NCBI GenBank assembly: GCA_035347995.1
Contig: DAOPQD010000071.1
Location: 1-16,210, forward strand
Direction of reading: 5' to 3'
DNA from: JAAZNO01 sp012798275
GTDB lineage: Bacteria; Chloroflexota; Anaerolineae; B4-G1; SLSP01
DNA length: 16,210 bases
Shown: positions 1 to 6,460 of the stretch, piece by piece
Layout: every line of letters begins with the position of its first letter
Position numbering within the stretch: the stretch's first letter is position 1
Program-made: the position numbers and the translations under genes
Notes under the pieces: generated by a model
Database searches by the model: none
What the model was told of the DNA's origin: nothing
What the model saw: the letters and a program-made list of their open reading frames with translations, nothing else

Positions 1-13
1 AATTTCTCATCTT

Positions 14-64
14 ATTCGTGAAATTCGTGTTCATTCGGGGCCATTTTCGCAGGAGGTTAGCGTT
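14..64 (+). promoter_or_regulatory. Repeat leader and RBS of the DUF362 gene
   Basis: Three ATTCG cores start at 14, 23 and 33, a period of 9-10 nt. Positions 14-47 are identical, over 34 nt, to the reverse complement of 16174-16207 in front of the S8 protease gene. A Shine-Dalgarno AGGAGG (51-56) follows directly and sets the ATG at 65. No -35/-10 pair is visible in the 64 nt available, so any promoter lies outside the window. The function of the repeat leader is unknown; it may be part of the 5' UTR. Confidence 0.6.
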
Positions 65-2884
65 ATGTCACACAAGGATTTCACCGGGCGCGGCAAGGTC
101 GCCATTGTGCGCACCAGTCCGCAGACCGTCCTGGAAGATTACGCCCGGCTGATGGAGCTGGCCAATTACCGCTCGGTGTTGCCGCCGCAGTATCCGACCC
201 TGCTCAAGATCAACATCTCATGGCAGACGTGGTATCCCGCGTGCTCCACCGCCCCCTGGCAGCTCGAGGGAGTCATCCGCAAGTTGCAGGCCGATGGATA
301 TACCCGCCTGCTCGGCGTCCACAACGACACGGTGGTCGTGGATACGAGTGACGGGGAACGCAACAACAAGCAGAAGTACGTCACCGATAAGTACAACGTG
401 CCCTGCGTCTACATCTACAAGCCCGAAGTCAAATGGGTGCCCTATCAGCCCAAAGCGCCCTTCCTGGTGCTCGATAAAATCTATCCCGAAGGTGTCACCA
501 TCCCAGAAGTACTGATCGGGAACAACATTATCCAACTGCCGACGGTGAAGTGTGTCCATCCGGCGACCGAGATCATGCTCGGCGATGGCAGTGTGACACG
601 CATTGGGGATCTGGTAGAAGCCCGCTTGAAGCAAGGCGCGATTCCCCTCCTGGAGGCCGATGGCGACTTACGTGTCCCGGCCGCCGTCACGCTCTTTGGC
701 CTGCAAGCGTGGGGCGCCGAACCGCAGTCAACCGCCTTTTTCTGGCGCACTCCCGCCAACGGACAGCCGTTGTGGCGCGTACACACCCGAACCGGGCGCG
801 AGGTCACCGTCTCCGGCGAACATCCCTTCCGCACCCCCACCGGTTGGCGCAAGGCCTCAGAACTGCAGGTCGGGGATCGCATCGCCATCCCCCGGCGCCT
901 GCAGGTGCCGGGCGTCAGTCAGCCTCTGCCCCAGGCCACACCGGATTTGGAGGACGTCACCACCATACGTGTGGAGGACATCCCCTTCCGCCCCGGCTAC
1001 CGCTACCCGGTTGAATATCAACGCGAGGTCGTCCAGGCCTATCTCGACGGCCGCTCGCTGGAGGAGCTCGCCGCGGCGCGCAACGTTCCGTGGCTGGCGC
1101 TCCAACACATCCTGAAGCGCTACGACATTCCTCAACGGCACGTGGAGCCCAGGACCCACTTCCCTGAACAAACGTCACCTGCATTTTGGCGTTGGATGGG
1201 CTATTTCCTGGCCAGCGGCTGGGTTCGCCCCATGCGCGTCACCTGTCGTTTCTGGTGGACTCACAGCGACCCGGCCCTGCGCGACGACTTCTTCCAGTTG
1301 ACCCGCGAGCTCTTTGGCCTTGAGGTGACCTGTCGCCCTCACAGCCACGATTGCTATGTGGACAGCGTGCAGCTCCGCGACCTCTTCGTGGCCCTGGGGC
1401 TGCCGATCCCCCTCCAGCCCACCAACAAGCGCTTGCCGGCCCTGCTGTTCCGCTGCCCCGATGAGGAAATTGCGGCCTTCCTCAATGGCTACCTGGATGG
1501 CAAGGGGAGCATGGGAAGAAGGGACGGCCTGCATGTCCTCTCCAACAGCGAAGTCCTGGCAAATCAGCTGCAGCTGCTCCTCACCCGTTTGGGGATCGTC
1601 GCCTTTCGCAAGGCGCTCCCCCCTCACGCGGGCCGTGCCACCATGGCCCCCAAACGCCACACAGAGATCAACATCTACGGAGATGAATTGCTGACGCTGG
1701 CGCAATGGGTACACTTTCGGGTCCGCCACAAGCAAGAACAGTTCGAGGCACTGATCGAACACCGCAAATCCGGTCGGCGTCTCAGCGATTGGGACACCAT
1801 CCCCGTAGATCCGGGACAATTCCAGCGGGTGCGCCAGGAACTCGGCTTCACACAGGCAGCCACGGGACATATGTACTGGGTTAACGCCATCGAACACGGG
1901 CGGCTTCAACCCGTGCGCCCGGTGATGGACTATTTCATCGAGCTCTTCCGCCAGACCGACACCGAGGGACGCTATCGGGAGGACATCGAAGCGCTGGCGA
2001 CACTGGCCCACCCGGCGATTGCCTGGGATCATGTCACCGCCGTCGAAACCATCGCCTCGGACACGCCCTATCTGTACGACTTCACCATGGAGACCACCCC
2101 CAGCTTCGTGGGGAATGGCATTTTCCTGCACAACACGCACGTCTTCACGACCATCACCGGCGCGATGAAAAACGCTTTCGGGGGCCTGCTGGGACGCAAA
2201 CGGCACTGGACCCACAGTGTGATTCACGAGACGCTGGTGGATCTGCTGATGATTCAGCAAGACATTCACCCCGGGCTCTTCGCGGTGATGGACGGCACGT
2301 TCGCCGGCGACGGCCCCGGCCCGCGCGCCATGCACTGGCACGAGAAGAACGTGCTGTTGGCGTCGGCGGATCAAGTCGCCATTGACGCCACCTCGGCCAT
2401 GCTCCAGGGCTTCGATCCCATGAACATTCCCTTCATCCGCATCGCGCACGACCTGGGCCTGGGGGTCGGCAATCCGCAGGAGATCGAATTCGTCGGCGAC
2501 GTAGAGGCGACGCAAGAACGATGGAACTTCGTGCAGGAAGACACCTTCGCCAGCCGCGGGCAGAAAATGATCTATCACGGGGCGCTCAAACCGTTCGAGG
2601 AGCTGCTGCTGCGCGGGCCGCTCGTCCCCTGGTCCTACTTCGCCAGCAACTTCTATCACAACGTCTACTGGTATCCCGTGGTAGGGCGCAAGCGGGTACA
2701 GGAAGCCCTCAAGACGCCGTGGGGACAGCTCTTCAGCAGCTACGGCGCGGAGGCCGGGTTGGAAGGGGCCGTGCTCCCCAGCGTGGAGACCAAGACGCTG
2801 CTGCAAGGCGCGGCAGTTCTGGGGGGCATGGGTCTGGCACTCGGCGGGGTGGGCGCGCTGTTGTCCCGCCGCCGCAAATCCTGA
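65..2884 (+). CDS. DUF362 family protein interrupted by an intein
   Basis: 939 aa, of which residues 163-690 are an intein; the mature extein would be about 411 aa. The extein matches the DUF362 family (PF04015): N-terminal KVAIVRTSP, then LKINISW near residue 47. After splicing the junction reads PTVK-THVFTT followed by ITGAMKNAFGGLLG, the family's most conserved stretch. GDGPGPR (748-754) and a D-x-VAIDA segment (769-775) also fit. Some DUF362 proteins carry a 4Fe-4S domain, but this extein has only two cysteines (60 and 114), so none is likely here. The C-terminus has a hydrophobic Gly/Ala/Leu segment (~912-933) ending in RRRKS, suggesting a C-terminal membrane anchor. There is no N-terminal signal peptide. 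The start is set by AGGAGG 8 nt upstream. A PrsW-like gene follows after 26 bp, probably in the same operon. The biochemical role of DUF362 is not established, and I assign none. Confidence 0.9.
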   Translation: MSHKDFTGRGKVAIVRTSPQTVLEDYARLMELANYRSVLPPQYPTLLKINISWQTWYPACSTAPWQLEGVIRKLQADGYTRLLGVHNDTVVVDTSDGERNNKQKYVTDKYNVPCVYIYKPEVKWVPYQPKAPFLVLDKIYPEGVTIPEVLIGNNIIQLPTVKCVHPATEIMLGDGSVTRIGDLVEARLKQGAIPLLEADGDLRVPAAVTLFGLQAWGAEPQSTAFFWRTPANGQPLWRVHTRTGREVTVSGEHPFRTPTGWRKASELQVGDRIAIPRRLQVPGVSQPLPQATPDLEDVTTIRVEDIPFRPGYRYPVEYQREVVQAYLDGRSLEELAAARNVPWLALQHILKRYDIPQRHVEPRTHFPEQTSPAFWRWMGYFLASGWVRPMRVTCRFWWTHSDPALRDDFFQLTRELFGLEVTCRPHSHDCYVDSVQLRDLFVALGLPIPLQPTNKRLPALLFRCPDEEIAAFLNGYLDGKGSMGRRDGLHVLSNSEVLANQLQLLLTRLGIVAFRKALPPHAGRATMAPKRHTEINIYGDELLTLAQWVHFRVRHKQEQFEALIEHRKSGRRLSDWDTIPVDPGQFQRVRQELGFTQAATGHMYWVNAIEHGRLQPVRPVMDYFIELFRQTDTEGRYREDIEALATLAHPAIAWDHVTAVETIASDTPYLYDFTMETTPSFVGNGIFLHNTHVFTTITGAMKNAFGGLLGRKRHWTHSVIHETLVDLLMIQQDIHPGLFAVMDGTFAGDGPGPRAMHWHEKNVLLASADQVAIDATSAMLQGFDPMNIPFIRIAHDLGLGVGNPQEIEFVGDVEATQERWNFVQEDTFASRGQKMIYHGALKPFEELLLRGPLVPWSYFASNFYHNVYWYPVVGRKRVQEALKTPWGQLFSSYGAEAGLEGAVLPSVETKTLLQGAAVLGGMGLALGGVGALLSRRRKS
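551..2134 (+). mobile_element. Intein with degenerate LAGLIDADG endonuclease (DUF362 extein)
   Basis: In-frame 528-residue element, host residues 163-690. The N-terminal block begins CVHPATEIMLGDG (Cys163 is the splice nucleophile). Block B is VTVSGEHPF with His253, followed by the GW..A.ELQVGDRI hallmark. Block F/G is YDFTMET..SFVGNGIFLHN, with penultimate His689, terminal Asn690 and +1 extein Thr691. All splicing residues are therefore present. Between them lies a two-motif LAGLIDADG (DOD) region: MGYFLASG (378-385) and FLNGYLDGKG (472-481). The usual catalytic acids appear replaced by Ser384 and Lys480, so cleavage activity is doubtful. Two helix-turn-helix-like stretches (~316-355 and ~584-625) may be DNA-recognition regions. 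Boundaries rest on the splice motifs and on restoring a contiguous DUF362 motif. Confidence 0.92.
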
Positions 2885-2910
2885 GTACGGCAACCTGACG
2901 GGAGGCGTCT

Positions 2911-3903
2911 ATGGAGGTTCTGAGCATTCTGCTTCTCAGCTTTGTCCCGATGCTGATTTACGCGGCCGTGCTCTGGTGGCTGGACCGCTTCGAGAAGGAG
3001 CCGCTGTATTTGCTGGCGTTGGCTTTTCTGTGGGGCGCGGTGCCTTCCGTCCTCCTGTCCGTGATTTTCGAAGTCATTTTCGACGTGCCCATCACCATGC
3101 TTTCCGGCAGCACCCTCGCCTACGAACTGCTCGGCGGTTCCGTCGTGGCGCCGCTGATCGAAGAAGGCACCAAGGCGCTGGCGTTGCTCATCCTGTTTCT
3201 CTTCTTCCGTCGGGAAATTGATAGCCCCCTCGACGGGCTGGTCTACGGCGGCATGGCGGGTTTCGGCTTCGCGGCGGTCGAAAATGCCTTCTACCTCTTC
3301 GGGGCCTACGGGGAAGGCGGCATGGCCGACGTCACCTCCCTGGCGCTCCTGCGCGCGGGGCTTTTTGGACTGAATCACGCCATGTACACCGGTTTCACGG
3401 GGTTGGGGATCGCCCTGGCGCTGGAGATGCGCTCCCCCTGGCTCAAGGGGCTGCTGCCGCTGCTGGGATTTGGCCTGGCGATGGCCGCCCATGCGTATCA
3501 CAACACCTTCGCCACGTTCACCGGCTACGTGGAAAGCCCGGCGCCCCTCGTGCTCGCCGCCGTAGGGGATTGGATCGCCATCGTGTTTTTATTCGGCGTC
3601 ATCCTCGCCTCCCGCTTCTTGGAGCAACGGCACATTCGCCGCTTCATGGAGCGTTACGCCGACAGCCTGCAATTCCGCGAGGAAGAGATCGCCGTGCTCA
3701 CCTCGCCGTGGCAGCGCTGGCGGGTTCAGGCTCAAGCCCTGTTCACCGGCAACCTGCAGCACTGGCGCAAGGTCGTGCACTATTTCAACACCATCACCGA
3801 AGCCGCTTTCGCCTTCCACCGGGTGCAAGGAGGCGACGCCAAGGCCGACCCGCGTCTGCAGCAACTGGAGCAGGAGATCGTCGCGTTGCACATGGCCGCC
3901 TGA
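2911..3903 (+). CDS. PrsW-family intramembrane metalloprotease homologue
   Basis: 330 aa. The first ~235 residues form about seven hydrophobic segments; the last ~95 are soluble and probably cytoplasmic. Family hallmarks appear in order: LDRFEKEP after the first helix (24-31), EEGTK (84-88), GFAAVEN (119-125), HAMYTG (156-161) and HAYHN (194-198). These match the conserved Glu/His sites proposed as metal ligands in PrsW proteins, which perform site-1 cleavage of anti-sigma factors in Bacillus. The substrate here is unknown; no sigma/anti-sigma pair lies nearby. GGGAGG in the 26-bp gap from the DUF362 gene sets the ATG. The C-terminal tail (236-330) is charged, helix-prone and not a domain I recognise. 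The two genes are likely co-transcribed, so the protease might act on a membrane-anchored DUF362 product, but that is speculation. Confidence 0.85.
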   Translation: MEVLSILLLSFVPMLIYAAVLWWLDRFEKEPLYLLALAFLWGAVPSVLLSVIFEVIFDVPITMLSGSTLAYELLGGSVVAPLIEEGTKALALLILFLFFRREIDSPLDGLVYGGMAGFGFAAVENAFYLFGAYGEGGMADVTSLALLRAGLFGLNHAMYTGFTGLGIALALEMRSPWLKGLLPLLGFGLAMAAHAYHNTFATFTGYVESPAPLVLAAVGDWIAIVFLFGVILASRFLEQRHIRRFMERYADSLQFREEEIAVLTSPWQRWRVQAQALFTGNLQHWRKVVHYFNTITEAAFAFHRVQGGDAKADPRLQQLEQEIVALHMAA

Positions 3904-3994
3904 AAGCAGCCTGAAGTTTGCGTCACATTTTCCATGCAAATGATTTTGAGATTTACTGATTTTCTAAGCAGAGGCTATGACAACTCTCTTCTCA
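3904..3994. other. AT-rich spacer between prsW-like gene and repeat A
   Basis: This 91-nt stretch is AT-richer than its surroundings and contains no ORF or terminator hairpin that I can support. It could contain a promoter for the 65-aa/manA unit, but no -35/-10 pair is convincing. With the repeat that follows, the non-coding gap between genes reaches 540 bp (3904-4443). Confidence 0.4.
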
Positions 3995-4342
3995 CTATTT
4001 GCGAAGGAGACGCCATGTGCTGGCGCACATCATCCAAAAATGAAAATGTGCGATCATTGTTCAGCCTGGCCTCAGGTAGCTCGATGGCAATAGATGAACC
4101 TTTGTGAGCTGTAGCTTTTGCCCCTCCCCCTGCCCCCTCCCCAACGGCGCAGACGCCGTTGGGGAGGGGGGAAAAAATAAGGGGATTTTGCAGGCGGGCG
4201 TAGCCCGCCTGCAAAATCCCACAAAAAAAGTTCCCCTTCCCCCAGCGCAAGGCGCTGGGGGAAGGGGCCAGGGGATAGGGGGCAAGAATTGATTCTCAAT
4301 TTTCAGCAGTCGCAAGAAAATCTTGTGTTTTTAGTCAGTGGC
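3995..4342 (+). repeat. Three-hairpin dispersed repeat, copy A
   Basis: About 348 bp, matching the reverse complement of 8493-8840 along its length (roughly 80-85% identity by eye). It contains three perfect hairpins in series: 4133-4149/4154-4170 (17 bp), 4182-4199/4203-4220 (18 bp) and 4233-4248/4252-4267 (16 bp). An imperfect outer stem of C-rich (about 4119-4132) and G-rich (about 4270-4286) arms encloses them. About 120 nt of non-palindromic sequence on the left and 55 nt on the right is also shared with copy B. No transposase is present, so this is a REP/MITE-like or structured-RNA element of unknown class. It sits about 100 bp before the start of the 65-aa gene. Confidence 0.8.
4171..4220 (-). 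terminator. Possible intrinsic terminator within repeat A (minus strand)
   Basis: Read on the minus strand, the 18-bp stem 4220-4203/4199-4182 with a 3-nt loop is followed directly by a CTTATTTTTTC tract (4181-4171). That is the form of a rho-independent terminator. It would stop leftward transcription, for example read-through of the rlmH operon across antisense manA. On the plus strand the same positions are A-rich, so rightward termination is not expected. Confidence 0.45.
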
Positions 4343-4413
4343 TGAACAGTTACTGTGTGAATTGTGAGCTATGAATCGTGATCGAAAGCTGCGACGGCTC
4401 TCTTCTCACGACC

Positions 4414-4443
4414 CGCTGATCTCTATTTTTAGGAGGAACAGAC
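4414..4443 (+). promoter_or_regulatory. Leader motif and RBS of the 65-aa gene
   Basis: CGCTGATCTCTATTTT (4414-4429) is followed by AGGAGGA (4431-4437), 6 nt before the ATG at 4444. The same 16-nt motif, again followed by a strong Shine-Dalgarno, precedes the DUF1232 gene on the minus strand. Both genes also have the three-hairpin repeat about 90-100 bp upstream. Confidence 0.55.
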
Positions 4444-4641
4444 ATGGACGAGTTGGTGAAACTGGTAGCACAGAAGACGGGGATCCCCGAAGCGCAGGCG
4501 AAGATCGCCGTGCAAACCGTGATCGGTTTTTTGAAGGAGCGGCTGCCGGCCCCGCTCGCCGGGCAGATTGAAGGCCTGCTGAGTGGGAAGCAGACGGCCG
4601 AGGCTCTCAAGGGCCTGGGAGGGCTGCTGGGCGGCAAATAG
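4444..4641 (+). CDS. Small helical protein of unknown function (65 aa)
   Basis: A 65-aa protein beginning MDELVKLVAQKTGIPEAQA. It is predicted to form two or three amphipathic helices: ~2-10, a second from ~15 through FLKERLPAPLAGQI to ~45, and a Gly/Leu-rich tail LGGLLGGK. The KTGIPEAQAKIAV and FLKERLP pattern loosely resembles small DUF2267-like proteins, but I am not certain of the family. It has no signal peptide, TM segment or cysteine. A strong AGGAGGA six nt before the ATG supports real translation. manA follows after 48 bp on the same strand, probably in the same transcript. Confidence 0.7.
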   Translation: MDELVKLVAQKTGIPEAQAKIAVQTVIGFLKERLPAPLAGQIEGLLSGKQTAEALKGLGGLLGGK

Positions 4642-4689
4642 TCGCGCGTGAAAGCATCAACCCTGGCTGCAGCGGGGACAGGCTCTGCC

Positions 4690-5883
4690 ATGTCGCATGC
4701 CCCGTCCCCCTGCAGACCCTTCCGATTGCACAACGCCATTCAGCCTTATCCCTGGGGCAGTCGCGGCGCTGAGGCGTTCATCCCCCGCCTGCTGGGTATC
4801 CCTGCCGCACCGGAGCAGCCCTATGCGGAGCTGTGGATCGGCGCCCATCCTAACGCGCCATCGCGCGTGTTTCTCGGCGACGAGCCGCTTTCCCTGGCGA
4901 CACTCATCGCCAGAGAGCCCGTCGCCATGTTGGGCGCTGCCGTCGCCCAGCGCTTCGACAATCAGCTGCCCTTTCTCTTCAAGGTGCTTTCCGCCGCGGA
5001 GCCGCTCTCCATCCAGGCGCACCCCGATAAGGTTCAGGCAGAGCGCCTCCATGCCCGCGACCCGCAGCACTACCCCGACGCCAATCACAAGCCGGAAGTC
5101 GCCATCGCCCTCGACCGCCTCACCGCGCTGGCGGGGCTGAAATCGGCGGAGGAGCTGCGCGCGACGCTGACGGCCTATCCCGAAATCGCCGCCTTCATGG
5201 GCGAGGCCGGAGCCGACCCGCGTGAGAGCTTCATCACGCTGATCCGCCAGGCGCTCGCCGCTCCGCAGGCGCTAAGCGCGACCTCCCGGCGCCTGGCGGC
5301 GCGATTGGAGCAGACGCCCCCGCCGCGCCCTGAAGCCGAAACCCTCTTCCTCACCCTGCGCCCGACCTACGGTGACGCGGATGTGGGGCTGCTCGCGCTC
5401 TTCTACCTCAACCTCATCCACCTTGAAGCGGGAGAAGGACTTTACCTGCCGGCAGGCGTCCCCCATGCCTATGTGCACGGCAATCTCGTGGAGTGCATGG
5501 CCAGTTCCGACAACGTCGTGCGCGTGGGGTTGACCCATAAGTTCAAGGATGCCAGGGCGCTGCTGGAAATCCTGGCCCCGGCGGTCGGGCCGTTGCCGGT
5601 GTTGCGGCCTGAGCCAGAGGCGCCGGAGGTGAGTTATCCCACGCCGATGGCGGAATTCGAGGTGCGCCGGCTGGCGCTGGAGATGGGAGCGCGCCGCGCC
5701 ATGGGGCCGCGCTCCAGTGTGGAAGTCTACTTGCTGACAGAAGGCCGCCTTCAGGTCAGTTGGAGCGACGGGGAGGAAATTTTTGCCCGCGGGGAAAGTT
5801 TTCTCATCCCCGCGTGTTTGCCCGCCTGGCAACTCACCGCGCTGGAGAAGACCACGCTCTTCAAGGTAAGCGTCCCCGCATGA
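4690..5883 (+). CDS. manA: Mannose-6-phosphate isomerase, class I
   Basis: 397 aa from the ATG at 4690. A type I phosphomannose isomerase is a cytosolic zinc enzyme interconverting mannose-6-phosphate and fructose-6-phosphate. Visible hallmarks: QPYPWGSR (18-25), AELWIGAHPNAPS (46-58), LSIQAHPDK (106-114), HKPE (133-136), LPAGVPHAYVHG (253-264) and RVGLTHKFKD (278-287). Zinc ligands would be Gln109, His111, Glu136 and His259. Arg278 matches the catalytic Arg of the family. Length is typical. The frame is also open from a GTG at 4648, adding 14 residues, but no Shine-Dalgarno precedes it. A GGGGA lies 11 nt before the 4690 ATG, and that start fits the family's usual N-terminus. It follows the 65-aa gene and converges with rlmH. 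Confidence 0.93.
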   Translation: MSHAPSPCRPFRLHNAIQPYPWGSRGAEAFIPRLLGIPAAPEQPYAELWIGAHPNAPSRVFLGDEPLSLATLIAREPVAMLGAAVAQRFDNQLPFLFKVLSAAEPLSIQAHPDKVQAERLHARDPQHYPDANHKPEVAIALDRLTALAGLKSAEELRATLTAYPEIAAFMGEAGADPRESFITLIRQALAAPQALSATSRRLAARLEQTPPPRPEAETLFLTLRPTYGDADVGLLALFYLNLIHLEAGEGLYLPAGVPHAYVHGNLVECMASSDNVVRVGLTHKFKDARALLEILAPAVGPLPVLRPEPEAPEVSYPTPMAEFEVRRLALEMGARRAMGPRSSVEVYLLTEGRLQVSWSDGEEIFARGESFLIPACLPAWQLTALEKTTLFKVSVPA

Positions 5884-5901
5884 GAGAGCCTCTCAAAACG
5901 C

Positions 5902-5936
5902 CCGCGAGCACGGGGGTCAGACTTCCGTGCCCGCGG
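5902..5936. terminator. Hairpin between convergent manA and rlmH
   Basis: CGCGAGCACGG (5903-5913) pairs with CCGTGCCCGCG (5925-5935) around an 11-nt loop with a single mismatch; C5902-G5936 extends it. It lies in the 67-bp gap between the convergent stops of manA and rlmH, where a bidirectional terminator is expected. No U-tract follows on either strand, so it may be a weak or factor-assisted terminator. Confidence 0.45.
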
Positions 5937-5950
5937 TGCTAAAGCGGCTC

Positions 5951-6427
5951 TTATTTGTGATATTTCTCCCCGCTGAGCAGCGTCATGGAGCGGTAGAGCT
6001 GCTCCAGCAGGACAACCCGCGCCAGTTCGTGGGGCAGAGTGAGCCGCGAGAGAGCCAGCTGCTCCTCGCAGCCGGCGAGCACTTCGGGAGGCAGGCCCAG
6101 CGGCCCGCCGATCAGCAACGCGATGTGCCCCCGCAGTTCCAGTTGCTGTCCCAGCCATCGCGCCAGGGCCGGGCTATCGCGCTGTTCCCCCGTCGGCGTG
6201 AGCGCAATCCGCAGGTGCGCCGACCGCGCCGCCTCCAGCAGCGACGCCCCCTCCCGCTGCAAAGCCACGGCGTCGAGCACACTGCCCACCATGTCCCTCA
6301 ACTCGACCAGGCGCACCGTCACATAGCGCTCCAGACGTCCCAGATATTCCTCCTGAGCCGCCTGCCAATGCGGGACGCGGATTTTGCCCACCGCAAGGAT
6401 GTCAATCTGACCGGGGAAACGGGGCAT
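5951..6427 (-). CDS. rlmH: 23S rRNA (pseudouridine1915-N3)-methyltransferase RlmH
   Basis: 158 aa, the usual length of the SPOUT-class RlmH (formerly YbeA). The enzyme uses S-adenosylmethionine to methylate pseudouridine 1915 in helix 69 of 23S rRNA. Seen directly: N-terminal IDILAVGKIRVPHW, central LLIGGPLGLPPEV (the knot's SAM-binding loop), and C-terminal LTLPHELARVVLLEQLYRSM ending GEKYHK. These are the family's signature blocks. It is the last gene of a probable DUF1232-ftcD-rlmH operon, 33 bp after the ftcD stop. A GGGGA about 11 nt upstream is only a weak ribosome binding site for the ATG. It converges with manA. Confidence 0.94.
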   Translation of the reverse strand: MPRFPGQIDILAVGKIRVPHWQAAQEEYLGRLERYVTVRLVELRDMVGSVLDAVALQREGASLLEAARSAHLRIALTPTGEQRDSPALARWLGQQLELRGHIALLIGGPLGLPPEVLAGCEEQLALSRLTLPHELARVVLLEQLYRSMTLLSGEKYHK

Positions 6428-6460
6428 AAGTCAATATTCCCCATGACCCATCCCCGCCTG

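Noticed and set aside
65..2884. 4Fe-4S ferredoxin-type domain sometimes found with DUF362
   Set aside because: The extein has only two cysteines, far apart, so no cluster-binding motif exists.
1175..2893. Long minus-strand open frame (572 codons) opposite the intein gene
   Set aside because: It lies wholly antisense to a gene with clear intein and DUF362 motifs. Its translation is low-complexity (Gln/His/Arg/Glu-rich) with no domain, typical of antisense frames in G+C-rich DNA.
4015..4107. 30-codon ORF at the left edge of repeat A, preceded by GAAGGAG
   Set aside because: Tempting because of its ribosome binding site, but in copy B the ATG is AGG and an in-frame stop interrupts it. Coding is not conserved while the hairpins are.
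4061..4315. Open frames running through the hairpins of repeat A, and the like at 8443-8718 in repeat B
   Set aside because: They are translations of palindromic C/G runs on both strands, repetitive in composition and without homology.
4359..4370. GAATTGTGAGCT, resembling half of a lac operator
   Set aside because: A short chance match with no dyad partner and no LacI-type gene in the window.
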